From Rahnella victoriana (lineage in GTDB: Bacteria > Pseudomonadota > Gammaproteobacteria > Enterobacterales > Enterobacteriaceae), in NCBI RefSeq assembly GCF_004330295.1, contig NZ_SJOJ01000024.1:1-64000 (forward strand): a stretch of 64,000 bases of DNA, given 5' to 3'. The position numbers and the translations under genes are program-made. The notes beneath the pieces are model-generated. The model searched no databases and was not told the DNA's origin. It saw only the letters and a list, made by a program, of their open reading frames with translations. Each line of letters starts with the position of its first letter. Within the stretch, counting starts at the first letter, position 1. Of the stretch, positions 42,285-50,705 are shown piece after piece.

Positions 42285-43043
42285 ATGAATTTTCGTATTA
42301 CCTCAATCGCGTTAAGCGTTGCCGTATTATTAACGGGCTGTCAGAACGGCTCACTCAATACGGATGCATTAATGAAATCCGGTTCAGATGCCTATAAAGC
42401 GGCAACGCTGACCGATCAGGACGTCATCAATATGACCGAAGGATCGTGTAAAGCACTGGACGCGGAATCTAAAATCGCCTCATCAAAAAGCAAATACACC
42501 AAACGTCTGAATAAAATTGCCAAAAATCTCGGTAATGACATCAACGGCAGACCGGCTAACTATAAAGTCTATCTCACCAGTGACGTCAACGCCTGGGCGA
42601 TGGCCAACGGCTGTATCCGCGTTTACAGCGGTCTGATGGATCTGATGACGGATGACGAAGTCGAAGGCGTACTGGGGCATGAAATGGGGCACGTTGCACT
42701 CGGTCACAGCAAAAAAGCCATGCAGGTCGCCTACAGTGCTTCTGCCGCGCACAATGCAGCGGGCGCAGCCGGTGGCATTGCCGGGCAACTTTCCAGTACC
42801 CAACTGGCAGATCTGGGTGAAGAACTCATCAACGCACAATTCTCACAGAAACAGGAATCTGATGCGGATGATTATTCCTATGACTTGCTGAAAAAACGCG
42901 GGCTGCCAACACAAGGCCTGGTGACCGGTTTTGAGAAGCTGGCAAAAATGAGCGGCAGCAGCGAGAAGAGTTTATTCAGCTCGCATCCGCCCTCTCAGGA
43001 ACGCGCTGACCATATCAAGGCACGCATTGCACAAGGTAAATAA
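42285..43043 (+). CDS. Second LoiP-type lipoprotein metalloprotease
   Basis: A 252-residue paralogue of the preceding gene. It has its own lipobox LLTGC (Cys19), HEMGHVALGH (His132, Glu133, His136) and KQESDADDYSYDLL, so it should be active. AAGGAAG precedes the ATG at 42285. Two stretches are almost identical in DNA to loiP, including 35 identical bases (41652-41686 and 42606-42640). Tandem duplication with divergence elsewhere; the gap of 195 bp may hold its own promoter. Confidence 0.88.
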   Translation: MNFRITSIALSVAVLLTGCQNGSLNTDALMKSGSDAYKAATLTDQDVINMTEGSCKALDAESKIASSKSKYTKRLNKIAKNLGNDINGRPANYKVYLTSDVNAWAMANGCIRVYSGLMDLMTDDEVEGVLGHEMGHVALGHSKKAMQVAYSASAAHNAAGAAGGIAGQLSSTQLADLGEELINAQFSQKQESDADDYSYDLLKKRGLPTQGLVTGFEKLAKMSGSSEKSLFSSHPPSQERADHIKARIAQGK

Positions 43044-43104
43044 CGCCAGAGTTTGTCACGCATACGCCGTCACCGGCGCGTGATATCACTGCGTTAATCA
43101 TTCA

Positions 43105-43128
43105 GGCACCTGCGGGTGCCTTTCTTTT
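43105..43128 (+). terminator. Terminator after the second loiP-type gene
   Basis: GGCACC-TGCG-GGTGCC followed by TTTCTTTT, 61 bp after the stop codon. Confidence 0.85.
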
Positions 43129-43576
43129 CCCCGATGTTCCCACCTCCCGGCCGTTTACTGCGCCTTGTTTATTATTCACACAACTCATCACCCGTTGTCT
43201 TAATTCACAGCCAATAGCACAATTTGTTTATCATTCTCATAGATCGTAAAGCGTTACACATCATATATTTTGATAGGTGTTTCTGGCGGGATTTCCACTT
43301 CAATTAAATAAACTGATCCTCAAGATCTCTTAATCTGATAATTAATAACGACCGAAAGAACAAAACTCAATAGTAAAAACTTAATCATTAAATTGGGTTT
43401 ACTTATTCTGAACAACCAATAAGAATTATTTAGTTACATTTATATCACATTAATTCCAATTTGATCTCAATATCAACGGGAATTACACTCCAACACCAAT
43501 AAGCCGTTAAAAGCTTATTTAATTACTATCCCTTTATTTAATACCTTTGTTATTTTAATAATGAAAAGGACATTTC
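43129..43576. other. AT-rich control region of fimbrial operon 1
   Basis: About 450 bp, markedly more AT-rich than the flanks, with GATC sites at 43242, 43315, 43324 and 43463. It should hold the pilin promoter. I found no long inverted repeats like those of an invertible fim switch. Confidence 0.5.
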
Positions 43577-44164
43577 ATGAAAAAGATTAATACGCTTCTC
43601 CCTTTATCCGTATTTTGTCTGGCGTTCGGCAGCCTATCTGCACAAGCAGCCGATATCGGGTTAATTACCTTTGATGGCGCGGTATCTGATACCACGTGCG
43701 AAATCACCACCAATAACGGTATTGCCGCCAATAACGTGACCATTTCTATGCCTGTTGTCACCAAAGCCGCGGTGGATGCCACCACGCTGGCAGCGGGCGG
43801 TGTCGGGGCGAAAGAGTTCGAACTGATGCTGAACGACTGTGGAGAATCCGTGACCAAAGCGACCGTCAGCTTCTCTTCTCAGCAGTTTGCCGAATTGTCT
43901 AATGGCACGCTGAAACCAGATTCCACGGTCGCTGGCTCGGCGCAAAACGTCAGTGTTGCGTTGTACAACAACACGACAACCAACGTGAACCAGGTACTGG
44001 TCGGTGATCCGACTGATGTGCCACAAAGCGTCACCCTGGCCGACGGACGTGGTGTGTTTGCCTATAAAGCGGCTTACGTTCCAAGCGCTGACTGGTCTGA
44101 AAGCAACTCGGTTCATGCAGGTAAAGTGAATACTAACGTCACCTTCACCATGGCTTACGAATAA
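43577..44164 (+). CDS. Fimbrial major subunit (operon 1)
   Basis: A 195-residue pilin of the FimA/Fimbrial family: Sec signal peptide ending SAQAAD, an early disulphide cysteine in SDTTCEITTNN and a second in LNDCGESV, and the C-terminal donor-strand motif ending TFTMAYE with the penultimate tyrosine. AAAGGAC precedes the ATG. As the first gene, followed by a hairpin, it is probably the shaft subunit. Confidence 0.9.
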   Translation: MKKINTLLPLSVFCLAFGSLSAQAADIGLITFDGAVSDTTCEITTNNGIAANNVTISMPVVTKAAVDATTLAAGGVGAKEFELMLNDCGESVTKATVSFSSQQFAELSNGTLKPDSTVAGSAQNVSVALYNNTTTNVNQVLVGDPTDVPQSVTLADGRGVFAYKAAYVPSADWSESNSVHAGKVNTNVTFTMAYE

Positions 44165-44191
44165 ACATTATCGCTGTTTAGCGAATGATTA

Positions 44192-44227
44192 AGCGAGCCA
44201 CCGGCAGAGAGGTGGCGCGCTTTTATT
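44192..44227 (+). terminator. Hairpin between major pilin and chaperone (operon 1)
   Basis: AGCGAGCCACC / GGTGGCGCGCT forms an 11-bp stem with one mismatch and an 8-nt loop, followed by TTTTATT. It looks like a partial terminator favouring the major pilin over the assembly genes. Confidence 0.75.
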
Positions 44228-44249
44228 ATAAAATTATCCAGAGGGAACT

Positions 44250-44984
44250 ATGAATTTTATATCTGCTAAAAAAATTATTGCATGCAGTCTGGCAATGCTG
44301 GGATTTATTGCATCTGATGCCAGTGCAGATATTGTTATCTCCGGCACCCGGGTTATCTATCCTGCTCAGGCAAAAGAGGTCACGGTAAAACTGGATAACC
44401 GTGGCGAGAAAGCGTTGCTGGTGCAGGCGTGGATGGATGACGGTCGTGAAGATATTAATCCGCAGGAGATGAAAATTCCTTTTCTGGTGACGCCACCTAT
44501 TTCTCGCATGAATGCCAAACAGGGCCAGACTATTAAAATTGCCAGTCTTGGCGGAAACCTGCCACAAGATAAAGAAAGTATCTTTTGGTTTAATGTGCTT
44601 GAAATCCCCCCTAAAGCGAAAAGCACTACCGATGAGAATTTACTTCAGCTGGCTTTCCGTACGCGCATCAAAGTCTTTTATCGTCCGGAAGGACTGAAAG
44701 GATCGCCTTCAGAAGCGGCGACGGCCCTGACATGGAAAATCGTCAAAAAGGATCAGCAGGTATTTACCGAGGTTAACAATGCCTCTCCTTATTTTGTCAC
44801 GGTGAATGAAGCGACCCTCAATGCCAATGGCAGTAAGTATGACATTGAAAAAAATATGGTTGCGCCAGGTTCGTCGAAGCTGATGAAAGTCAACGGATTA
44901 AGCCAGCCGGTCAGCGCAGGGAAAATAACCTATTCCGCCATCAGTGATTACGGCGGAAATATCAATCACGACTTTTCGCTTTAA
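44250..44984 (+). CDS. Periplasmic fimbrial chaperone (operon 1)
   Basis: A 244-residue PapD-like chaperone with a signal peptide ending ASADI and two immunoglobulin-like domains. GTRVIYPAQAKEVTVKLDN carries the conserved arginine, and FWFNVLEIPPK is the domain-1 signature; LAFRTRIKVFYRPEGL leads into domain 2. It delivers subunits to the usher by donor-strand complementation. GAGGGAACT precedes the ATG. Confidence 0.93.
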   Translation: MNFISAKKIIACSLAMLGFIASDASADIVISGTRVIYPAQAKEVTVKLDNRGEKALLVQAWMDDGREDINPQEMKIPFLVTPPISRMNAKQGQTIKIASLGGNLPQDKESIFWFNVLEIPPKAKSTTDENLLQLAFRTRIKVFYRPEGLKGSPSEAATALTWKIVKKDQQVFTEVNNASPYFVTVNEATLNANGSKYDIEKNMVAPGSSKLMKVNGLSQPVSAGKITYSAISDYGGNINHDFSL

Positions 44985-45027
44985 ACAAAACACATCCGAA
45001 GCGTCATTCCATTAGAAAGCCAGTAAT

Positions 45028-47658
45028 ATGATGAAATTAAATAAAATTATAAGTGGATTATTACTGCTTCCATTGACTCAGGGCGTGATGGCCTTGTGGT
45101 CGCCGTTATCCGTGGCGGAAACCGTGGCGGCAAAGGATGTCACTGCGGATGAAGATGAAACGGTAGAATTTGACAGCCAGTTTCTCTACAACACACTGGA
45201 CAGTGACAAAATAGATACCCGGCGTTTCAGCAAAGGGAATCCCATTATTCCGGGTATTTATAGCGTCGGCATTTTTGTGAATGGCACGCTGAAACTCAAT
45301 ACAAAAGTCACTTTTATCGATAATGGCAGCGCCACGGCCAGCGCCTGCCTGACGCCAAAACTCCTTGAACAGCTCGATATTCTTCTGGAAAACGCCGACA
45401 CGCCGGACACCGGTCCGCAAGACGCCGGGCAAAACGCCGCTTCCTGTGAGGATCTCAGTAACAAACTGAGCGGTTCACGGGTCCGGTTTGATACCGCCGA
45501 ACAGCGACTGGATATCACGGTTCCGCAAATCTATCTCGCCAAACATCCCGCCGGTTATGTGAATCCGGCCCTGTGGGAAGAAGGCATCACCGCGTTCATG
45601 CTGTCGTACGATTTTAACGCCTACCGTTCTGCCGCTGACGGGGATTCCCGCGACAGTGCATACGGCGGTTTAAATTACGGTGCGAACTTTGCCGGCTGGC
45701 GTTTTCGTGCAAGAGGGTCAACCAACTGGGACCAGGAAAACGGTGTCACCTATTCCAGTCAGGATGCTTATGTTCAGCACGATATTACCGCGTTAAAAGC
45801 CCAGTTCGTGCTGGGCGATACCTACACCCAGGGCGACACCTTTGATTCGATCAGTCTGAGAGGATTTCGGATATTCAGTGACAGCCGCATGCAGCCGGGT
45901 TCAGCGAGCAACTATGCGCCGGTGATCCGTGGTACAGCAAACAGTAATGCGAAAGTGACGGTCCGCCAGAGTGGTTCGGTGATTTATGAAGTGACGGTTC
46001 CACCGGGTCCTTTTGTCATTGATGACATCAATCCGACCGGCTATGGCAACAGTATCGACGTGACTGTAGAAGAGTCTGATGGCAGCAAACGGACGTTTTC
46101 ATTGCCCTACTCTTCGGTGACGCAGATGCTGCGCCCCGGTAATACCCGCTGGGATATCGGCGTCGGCAAACTCAATGACAGTTCATCCGGTAATTCCCCT
46201 GACGTGGCGGTGCTGACGGGCTATTACGGTATCAGTAATACCTTCACGGGCTATGCCGGTATTGAGGCGATGTCATCCGATTACGTGTCCGCATTAGCGG
46301 GACTGGCCATGAACACCCCTGCCGGGGCATTTGCTTTTGATATTACGCACTCACGCGCGGATATCGATAGCGATAAATCAATGGAAGGTCAGAGCTACCG
46401 TATTTCCTATAATAAGCTGTTAACCGAAACCAATACCTCGCTGAATGTGGCCGCTTACCGGTTCTCAACACAGGATTATCTGAGCCTGCAAGATGCGGCA
46501 TCGCTGCAAGATGAGATGAATGATGATTCTTTGAATAAAGAAGAAACGTTTAAAAACTACGACAGAATGAAAAACCAGATTCAGATTAATATTAATCAGC
46601 CTCTGGAATATGCGGAACAAGATTATGGTTCGCTTTATCTGACAGGCAGTTGGGAGTCGTACTGGAATCAGAGTAAAAAAACCTCGCAGTTTTCTCTCGG
46701 ATATAATAATGCCTGGCGCTGGATTAACTACAGCATTTCATTACAGCGTGACTATAACGAGAATGGCGATCAGGATAACCGCCTTTATATTAGCCTGAGC
46801 ATTCCTTTAGAAAATCTGTTTGCGCTGGGTAAACGTCCTGGTGGATTTACCAATCTGAATACCGGCTTGAGCACTGACTTTAAGGGCACGTCGCAACTGG
46901 ATATGAGCGCAGGCGGTTACAGCGAGGATAACCGTTATAACTACAGTGTTAACACCTCCTCTTCACTGGCTGATTCCCAAAGCTTAAATCAGATTGGTGG
47001 ATACGGAAGTTATAACAGCGCGTATGGCCCCATGAGTCTTTCCGCCTCTTTAACCGATGACGGCGGACGGCAGGCTTCATTTGGTTCCAGCGGAGGCATG
47101 GTGGTTCATGCAGGTGGTATTACTTTTGCTCCCGGAAATATCAACGACACCGATACGCTCGCGCTGGTTAAAGCCAAAGGGGCAAAAGGCACAAAAATGA
47201 GTGTGGGTGAAGGCCGGATTGACAGTAACGGGTATGCGGTCACCCCTTATCTTTCGCCTTATCGGGAAAACAACGTCGGTCTGGACATCAGCACACTGGA
47301 GACGGACGTTAATATTGTTAACACCAGCACCATTACCTATCCACGCAGTGGTTCAGTGGTATTAGTTAATTTCGAGACTGATGAAGGTCGCTCGGTTATT
47401 ATGGAACTGCAGCGTTCCGATAACGGTTTTATTCCTTTAGGCGCTGATGTCTTTAATGATAAAAATATCCTCGTCGGAAATATGGGACAAGGCGGAAGAG
47501 CTTTCATTCGTGGTATTGACGATAAAGGGACACTTCATGTTGTTTGGGGAAGTGAGTCTGACCAATCCTGTAAAATTAATTACTCTATTTCAGAAAACCC
47601 CGAAAAAGTGAACCTGACGGTCATGTTAAAAAATATCGCTTGTAAAATGACAGATTGA
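45028..47658 (+). CDS. Outer-membrane fimbrial usher (operon 1)
   Basis: An 876-residue FimD/PapC-type usher. N-terminal domain with VEFDSQFLYNTLDSDKIDTRRFSKGN, then the beta-barrel with a plug (PVIRGTANSNAKVTVRQSGS, about 290-330), and the C-terminal domains with VLVNFETDEGRSVIMELQ and a final cysteine pair. It secretes and orders subunits. The start may be ATG 45028 or ATG 45031. Third gene of the operon. Confidence 0.93.
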   Translation: MMKLNKIISGLLLLPLTQGVMALWSPLSVAETVAAKDVTADEDETVEFDSQFLYNTLDSDKIDTRRFSKGNPIIPGIYSVGIFVNGTLKLNTKVTFIDNGSATASACLTPKLLEQLDILLENADTPDTGPQDAGQNAASCEDLSNKLSGSRVRFDTAEQRLDITVPQIYLAKHPAGYVNPALWEEGITAFMLSYDFNAYRSAADGDSRDSAYGGLNYGANFAGWRFRARGSTNWDQENGVTYSSQDAYVQHDITALKAQFVLGDTYTQGDTFDSISLRGFRIFSDSRMQPGSASNYAPVIRGTANSNAKVTVRQSGSVIYEVTVPPGPFVIDDINPTGYGNSIDVTVEESDGSKRTFSLPYSSVTQMLRPGNTRWDIGVGKLNDSSSGNSPDVAVLTGYYGISNTFTGYAGIEAMSSDYVSALAGLAMNTPAGAFAFDITHSRADIDSDKSMEGQSYRISYNKLLTETNTSLNVAAYRFSTQDYLSLQDAASLQDEMNDDSLNKEETFKNYDRMKNQIQININQPLEYAEQDYGSLYLTGSWESYWNQSKKTSQFSLGYNNAWRWINYSISLQRDYNENGDQDNRLYISLSIPLENLFALGKRPGGFTNLNTGLSTDFKGTSQLDMSAGGYSEDNRYNYSVNTSSSLADSQSLNQIGGYGSYNSAYGPMSLSASLTDDGGRQASFGSSGGMVVHAGGITFAPGNINDTDTLALVKAKGAKGTKMSVGEGRIDSNGYAVTPYLSPYRENNVGLDISTLETDVNIVNTSTITYPRSGSVVLVNFETDEGRSVIMELQRSDNGFIPLGADVFNDKNILVGNMGQGGRAFIRGIDDKGTLHVVWGSESDQSCKINYSISENPEKVNLTVMLKNIACKMTD

Positions 47659-47690
47659 TTTCTGAGAAAACAGAATAAACAGGAAAAAAG

Positions 47691-48269
47691 ATGATAAAGG
47701 AATACAGAACATTATTATCGCCATGCGCTGCCTTATTTTTCGGCATGAATATGGCACCGGTTTACGCACAAAATGTCAATGTTACTTTTAGCGCCAACAT
47801 AATTGAAACAACGTGTGAAATGAAGCTGGAAGGCGGCTCAGGCAATGGCATCAACAATACTATTCCTATTGGTTCCGGCGGAAAGGTAAGTTTAGATAAA
47901 ATCATTGCCGGAGATAATGCCGCCACCGCGACCTTCAAGATAAAAATGGTGGAATGCCCCGCGGGAATAACCTCGATTAAAACCACCATCAGGGGTACGC
48001 CATCCAGTTATGTCAATACGTTACTCATCAATGGGACTTCAGGTGAAGGTTCCTCCTCCTTTTTGGGCGTTTCTATTGCGCGCGCCTCAGCGTCAAACCA
48101 GCCTTTTGTCATTAACTCCACAAATGACAGTCAGCGGCTTAACTGGAGCAGCGCAGAAATCAATGCAAAAGAAGTCGCCCTGATTTCAAGACTGCAAGAA
48201 ACACAAGCTAATAAAGGGACAACTGGTAATTTCAGTGCTGTTGCCACTTTTAACTTTAACTATGAATAA
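47691..48269 (+). CDS. Fimbrial minor subunit (operon 1)
   Basis: A 192-residue pilin-domain protein: signal peptide ending VYAQN, cysteines in IETTCEMKLEG and VECPAG, and a C-terminal FNFNYE motif. It resembles FimF/FimG/SfaG type adaptor subunits. It lies 32 bp after the usher. Confidence 0.85.
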   Translation: MIKEYRTLLSPCAALFFGMNMAPVYAQNVNVTFSANIIETTCEMKLEGGSGNGINNTIPIGSGGKVSLDKIIAGDNAATATFKIKMVECPAGITSIKTTIRGTPSSYVNTLLINGTSGEGSSSFLGVSIARASASNQPFVINSTNDSQRLNWSSAEINAKEVALISRLQETQANKGTTGNFSAVATFNFNYE

Positions 48270-48315
48270 CGTAGAAAAACACAGGTTATAGAAGATCTGC
48301 ATGGAGAAAAGTAAC

Positions 48316-48885
48316 GTGAAACCTAAAAATTTTTTACTGCTGCCGGCTGCATTCCTCATGACATTTTCAGCGCACGCGGTTGAGCTCACACCAACGGAAA
48401 ATCTGACGGCCACCTTTACGTCCACTATTGAAGCAGGCACCTGCGTCGCGCAGATTCAAAATGCCGCCGGCGCCCCGACATCATCCATCAACTTTAATGA
48501 TGTCTATAAATCGGAACTGAAACAGAAAAGTAAAATACAGCCTTTCAAACTGGTTTTTAGTGCCTGTTCGGGCGTTAAATCGGCAGATATTACGGCCAAC
48601 CCAACGTCAGGGGGATGTTCGGGGGCGGACTCAAATGGTGATTCTTTTTCCAATAACGGCGGCTCAGCCTCCGCCGCCGCGGTCGAACTCTGGCGCAATG
48701 CACCCGACAGCGGGAATCAATTTAGTTGTGCGAACAGAGCCACACCACAAACCATCGCGCTTACCCCGGCAGGCACAACGTTGAATATGAATGCCCGAAT
48801 GGTGATTGCGGCAGGCCGCACGATATCAGATGTCACTACCGGGAGTTTTATTGCCCCAATCACATTTGTGATCATCTATCAATAA
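48316..48885 (+). CDS. Fimbrial minor subunit, second (operon 1)
   Basis: A 189-residue pilin-like protein from a GTG start (GGAGA lies about 8 nt upstream); an ATG at 48301 would make it 194 residues. Signal peptide ending SAHAVE, cysteines in AGTCVAQ and FSACSG, with two further cysteines (GGCSG and FSCAN) that may form a second disulphide. The C-terminus is ITFVIIYQ. Predicted adaptor subunit. Confidence 0.78.
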   Translation: MKPKNFLLLPAAFLMTFSAHAVELTPTENLTATFTSTIEAGTCVAQIQNAAGAPTSSINFNDVYKSELKQKSKIQPFKLVFSACSGVKSADITANPTSGGCSGADSNGDSFSNNGGSASAAAVELWRNAPDSGNQFSCANRATPQTIALTPAGTTLNMNARMVIAAGRTISDVTTGSFIAPITFVIIYQ

Positions 48886-48914
48886 ATGACCTGAATAAAA
48901 TCAACGGAATTCTT

Positions 48915-49517
48915 ATGACAAACCACCCGGCCAATAAAAATAAAATATTATTTCGGATATCCGCGTTATTGCTTGCGGGGTGTTCTTTTGGCGTTGGTGC
49001 GCAAGATGATCTCAGTCTGAATATTCAGGCCAATATTCTTGAGACAACCTGTCAGTTAACGGTACAGAATGGCGGTGCCATTCATTTGCCCACGGTCAGT
49101 GTCAATTATTTTTCCGACCGGGGTTCCCCGCCTTCGCCAATATTGCCGACCGATCAGTTGGGGGGTTATCCTTTTACCCTGAGCCTGAGCGAATGCAATG
49201 ATCTGATCGAGAATGTTCATTTCAGTTTCGCCCCGCAGTCAGGTAATTTCGCACCGGGCTCTAAACAGGTATTTATCAGCGAAACAGACGGTGCCGCCGA
49301 TGGCGCAAATAACGTGGGTCTGGTGATATTTTCTCAGGAATACAATACCAATGTGCTGGAGACGGACGGCTCTTCCGATGTGAATTTCCCGATAAATGCC
49401 GCAACGCCCATGGCTGAAAAAACGGACTATCACTTCTATACCCGTTATCAGAATACAGGTGCCGTATCAGCCGGCCGGGTTACCTCAAAAGTATTAGTGA
49501 GCGTAAGCTATGAATAA
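48915..49517 (+). CDS. Fimbrial minor subunit, third (operon 1)
   Basis: A 200-residue pilin-like protein. It has an unusually long N-region before the hydrophobic stretch (ATG 48915, MTNHPANKNKILFRIS), a signal peptide cleaved near GVGAQDD, cysteines in LETTCQL and SECNDL, and a C-terminal VLVSVSYE. Its stop overlaps the next ATG by 8 bp, so the two are probably translated together. Confidence 0.82.
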   Translation: MTNHPANKNKILFRISALLLAGCSFGVGAQDDLSLNIQANILETTCQLTVQNGGAIHLPTVSVNYFSDRGSPPSPILPTDQLGGYPFTLSLSECNDLIENVHFSFAPQSGNFAPGSKQVFISETDGAADGANNVGLVIFSQEYNTNVLETDGSSDVNFPINAATPMAEKTDYHFYTRYQNTGAVSAGRVTSKVLVSVSYE

Positions 49518-50634
49518 TCATTTATCTTTTAATTCGGTATCTATACGTTCGTCTCGTTTCATCCGCGCATTCACTTTTATTGTTTTATTAGTACTAACGG
49601 GGTGTTTAATCGTTAAACCGGCTGATGCGGCAAAAGAATGTTATTTCAAGGATGCCCCCTACACCGCAACATTAAGCTTTTCCGGCTCTGTGGTTTCTCT
49701 GCTACCGCACGTGACCAGTACGCAAATGATTACGGACTTAAATCAAAAAGCAACCACAACGAAGAGTGCCCGTACTGATTGTCGCGCCGGAGATTCCGGT
49801 GAGATTTTATATGGCATAGCAGGCGCCGTTTCTCAGACTGGCTATTATTCAGATGTTTCCCCCACTGCGGGGTTATATGCTACCAACATCCCGGGGATCC
49901 TTTATTCAGTTCAAATCAGAGGCACTGGTGGCGCCGGCAACATTAAGGCTTTCATGCCTTATTTTTACGGTTCAAGTGAGAGGATGGCAATGAACACTGA
50001 AGACATGGAAAGTAGTATGGATTGGGGGCAATGGTATGATTACTATATTGTGCTTTTTCAGACACCCCAGTTTACCGGTATTCCCAGTGGCGTGACCTCC
50101 ATTCAGCCGGCTACCCCAGGGTATATCGGCGCTTTCAGAGTAGGTAATGAGGATACTGACAATCATCGTATCAGCCTGAATATGAGTACTTTCTCCTTCC
50201 CGGTGAAAACGCCAACCTGTACTTCACTGGTCAGCAGTGTGGGCGGCGGTACCATCCCGCTGGGGGATTACAGTGCAGCAAAAGTCAATTCAGGTGCGAC
50301 CAGTGTGATGAATTTCAGCCTCAATGCTTCCGGCTGTACCAATGTGAATATGTTTAAGACCCGGGTGACGACGAATATTGTCGCGCCGGGAAACAATATG
50401 TTGTTGGGTAATTCAGTGACGTCAAATGCGGCAACGGGTGTGGGGGTGAAAATCACTACAGGTTCTGGCAGCCAGTTAAAACCTAACGACACTAATTCCA
50501 TTTACTCAGTGACTGATTTGAATATGCCTTCATCTAAACAATTGCAATTCAATGCGCAACTGGTCGGCGATTCCAAAAGTATTTCGGTAGGACGTTTCTC
50601 AGCTACCGGCACTTTTGTTGTTAATTATGAATAA
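49510..50634 (+). CDS. Two-domain fimbrial tip adhesin (operon 1)
   Basis: A 374-residue last subunit. After a long hydrophobic signal (about 20-42, ending PADAAKE), residues 43-230 form a lectin-like domain of unfamiliar sequence, and the C-terminal about 140 residues, from TPTCTSLVSSVGGG, are a pilin domain with the terminal VVNYE. This layout is that of FimH-type tip adhesins. The VLTGC just before the cleavage site resembles a lipobox but is followed by eleven residues to a normal AxA site. The receptor is unknown. Confidence 0.8.
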   Translation: MNNHLSFNSVSIRSSRFIRAFTFIVLLVLTGCLIVKPADAAKECYFKDAPYTATLSFSGSVVSLLPHVTSTQMITDLNQKATTTKSARTDCRAGDSGEILYGIAGAVSQTGYYSDVSPTAGLYATNIPGILYSVQIRGTGGAGNIKAFMPYFYGSSERMAMNTEDMESSMDWGQWYDYYIVLFQTPQFTGIPSGVTSIQPATPGYIGAFRVGNEDTDNHRISLNMSTFSFPVKTPTCTSLVSSVGGGTIPLGDYSAAKVNSGATSVMNFSLNASGCTNVNMFKTRVTTNIVAPGNNMLLGNSVTSNAATGVGVKITTGSGSQLKPNDTNSIYSVTDLNMPSSKQLQFNAQLVGDSKSISVGRFSATGTFVVNYE

Positions 50635-50636
50635 TT

Positions 50637-50666
50637 AAAAAAACGGCGAAGGGATCACCCTTCGCC
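50637..50666 (-). terminator. Terminator of speA
   Basis: GGCGAAGGG-TGAT-CCCTTCGCC followed by a T-run on the reverse strand. It may also act weakly on the fimbrial transcript arriving from the other side. Confidence 0.85.
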
Positions 50667-50705
50667 ATATGTTGTGACGGAAACACGGCGTATTATTTCG
50701 CCGCC

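Noticed and set aside
43129-43576. Invertible fim-type promoter switch before fimbrial operon 1
   Set aside because: I found no pair of inverted repeats flanking the promoter region and no recombinase gene in the window.
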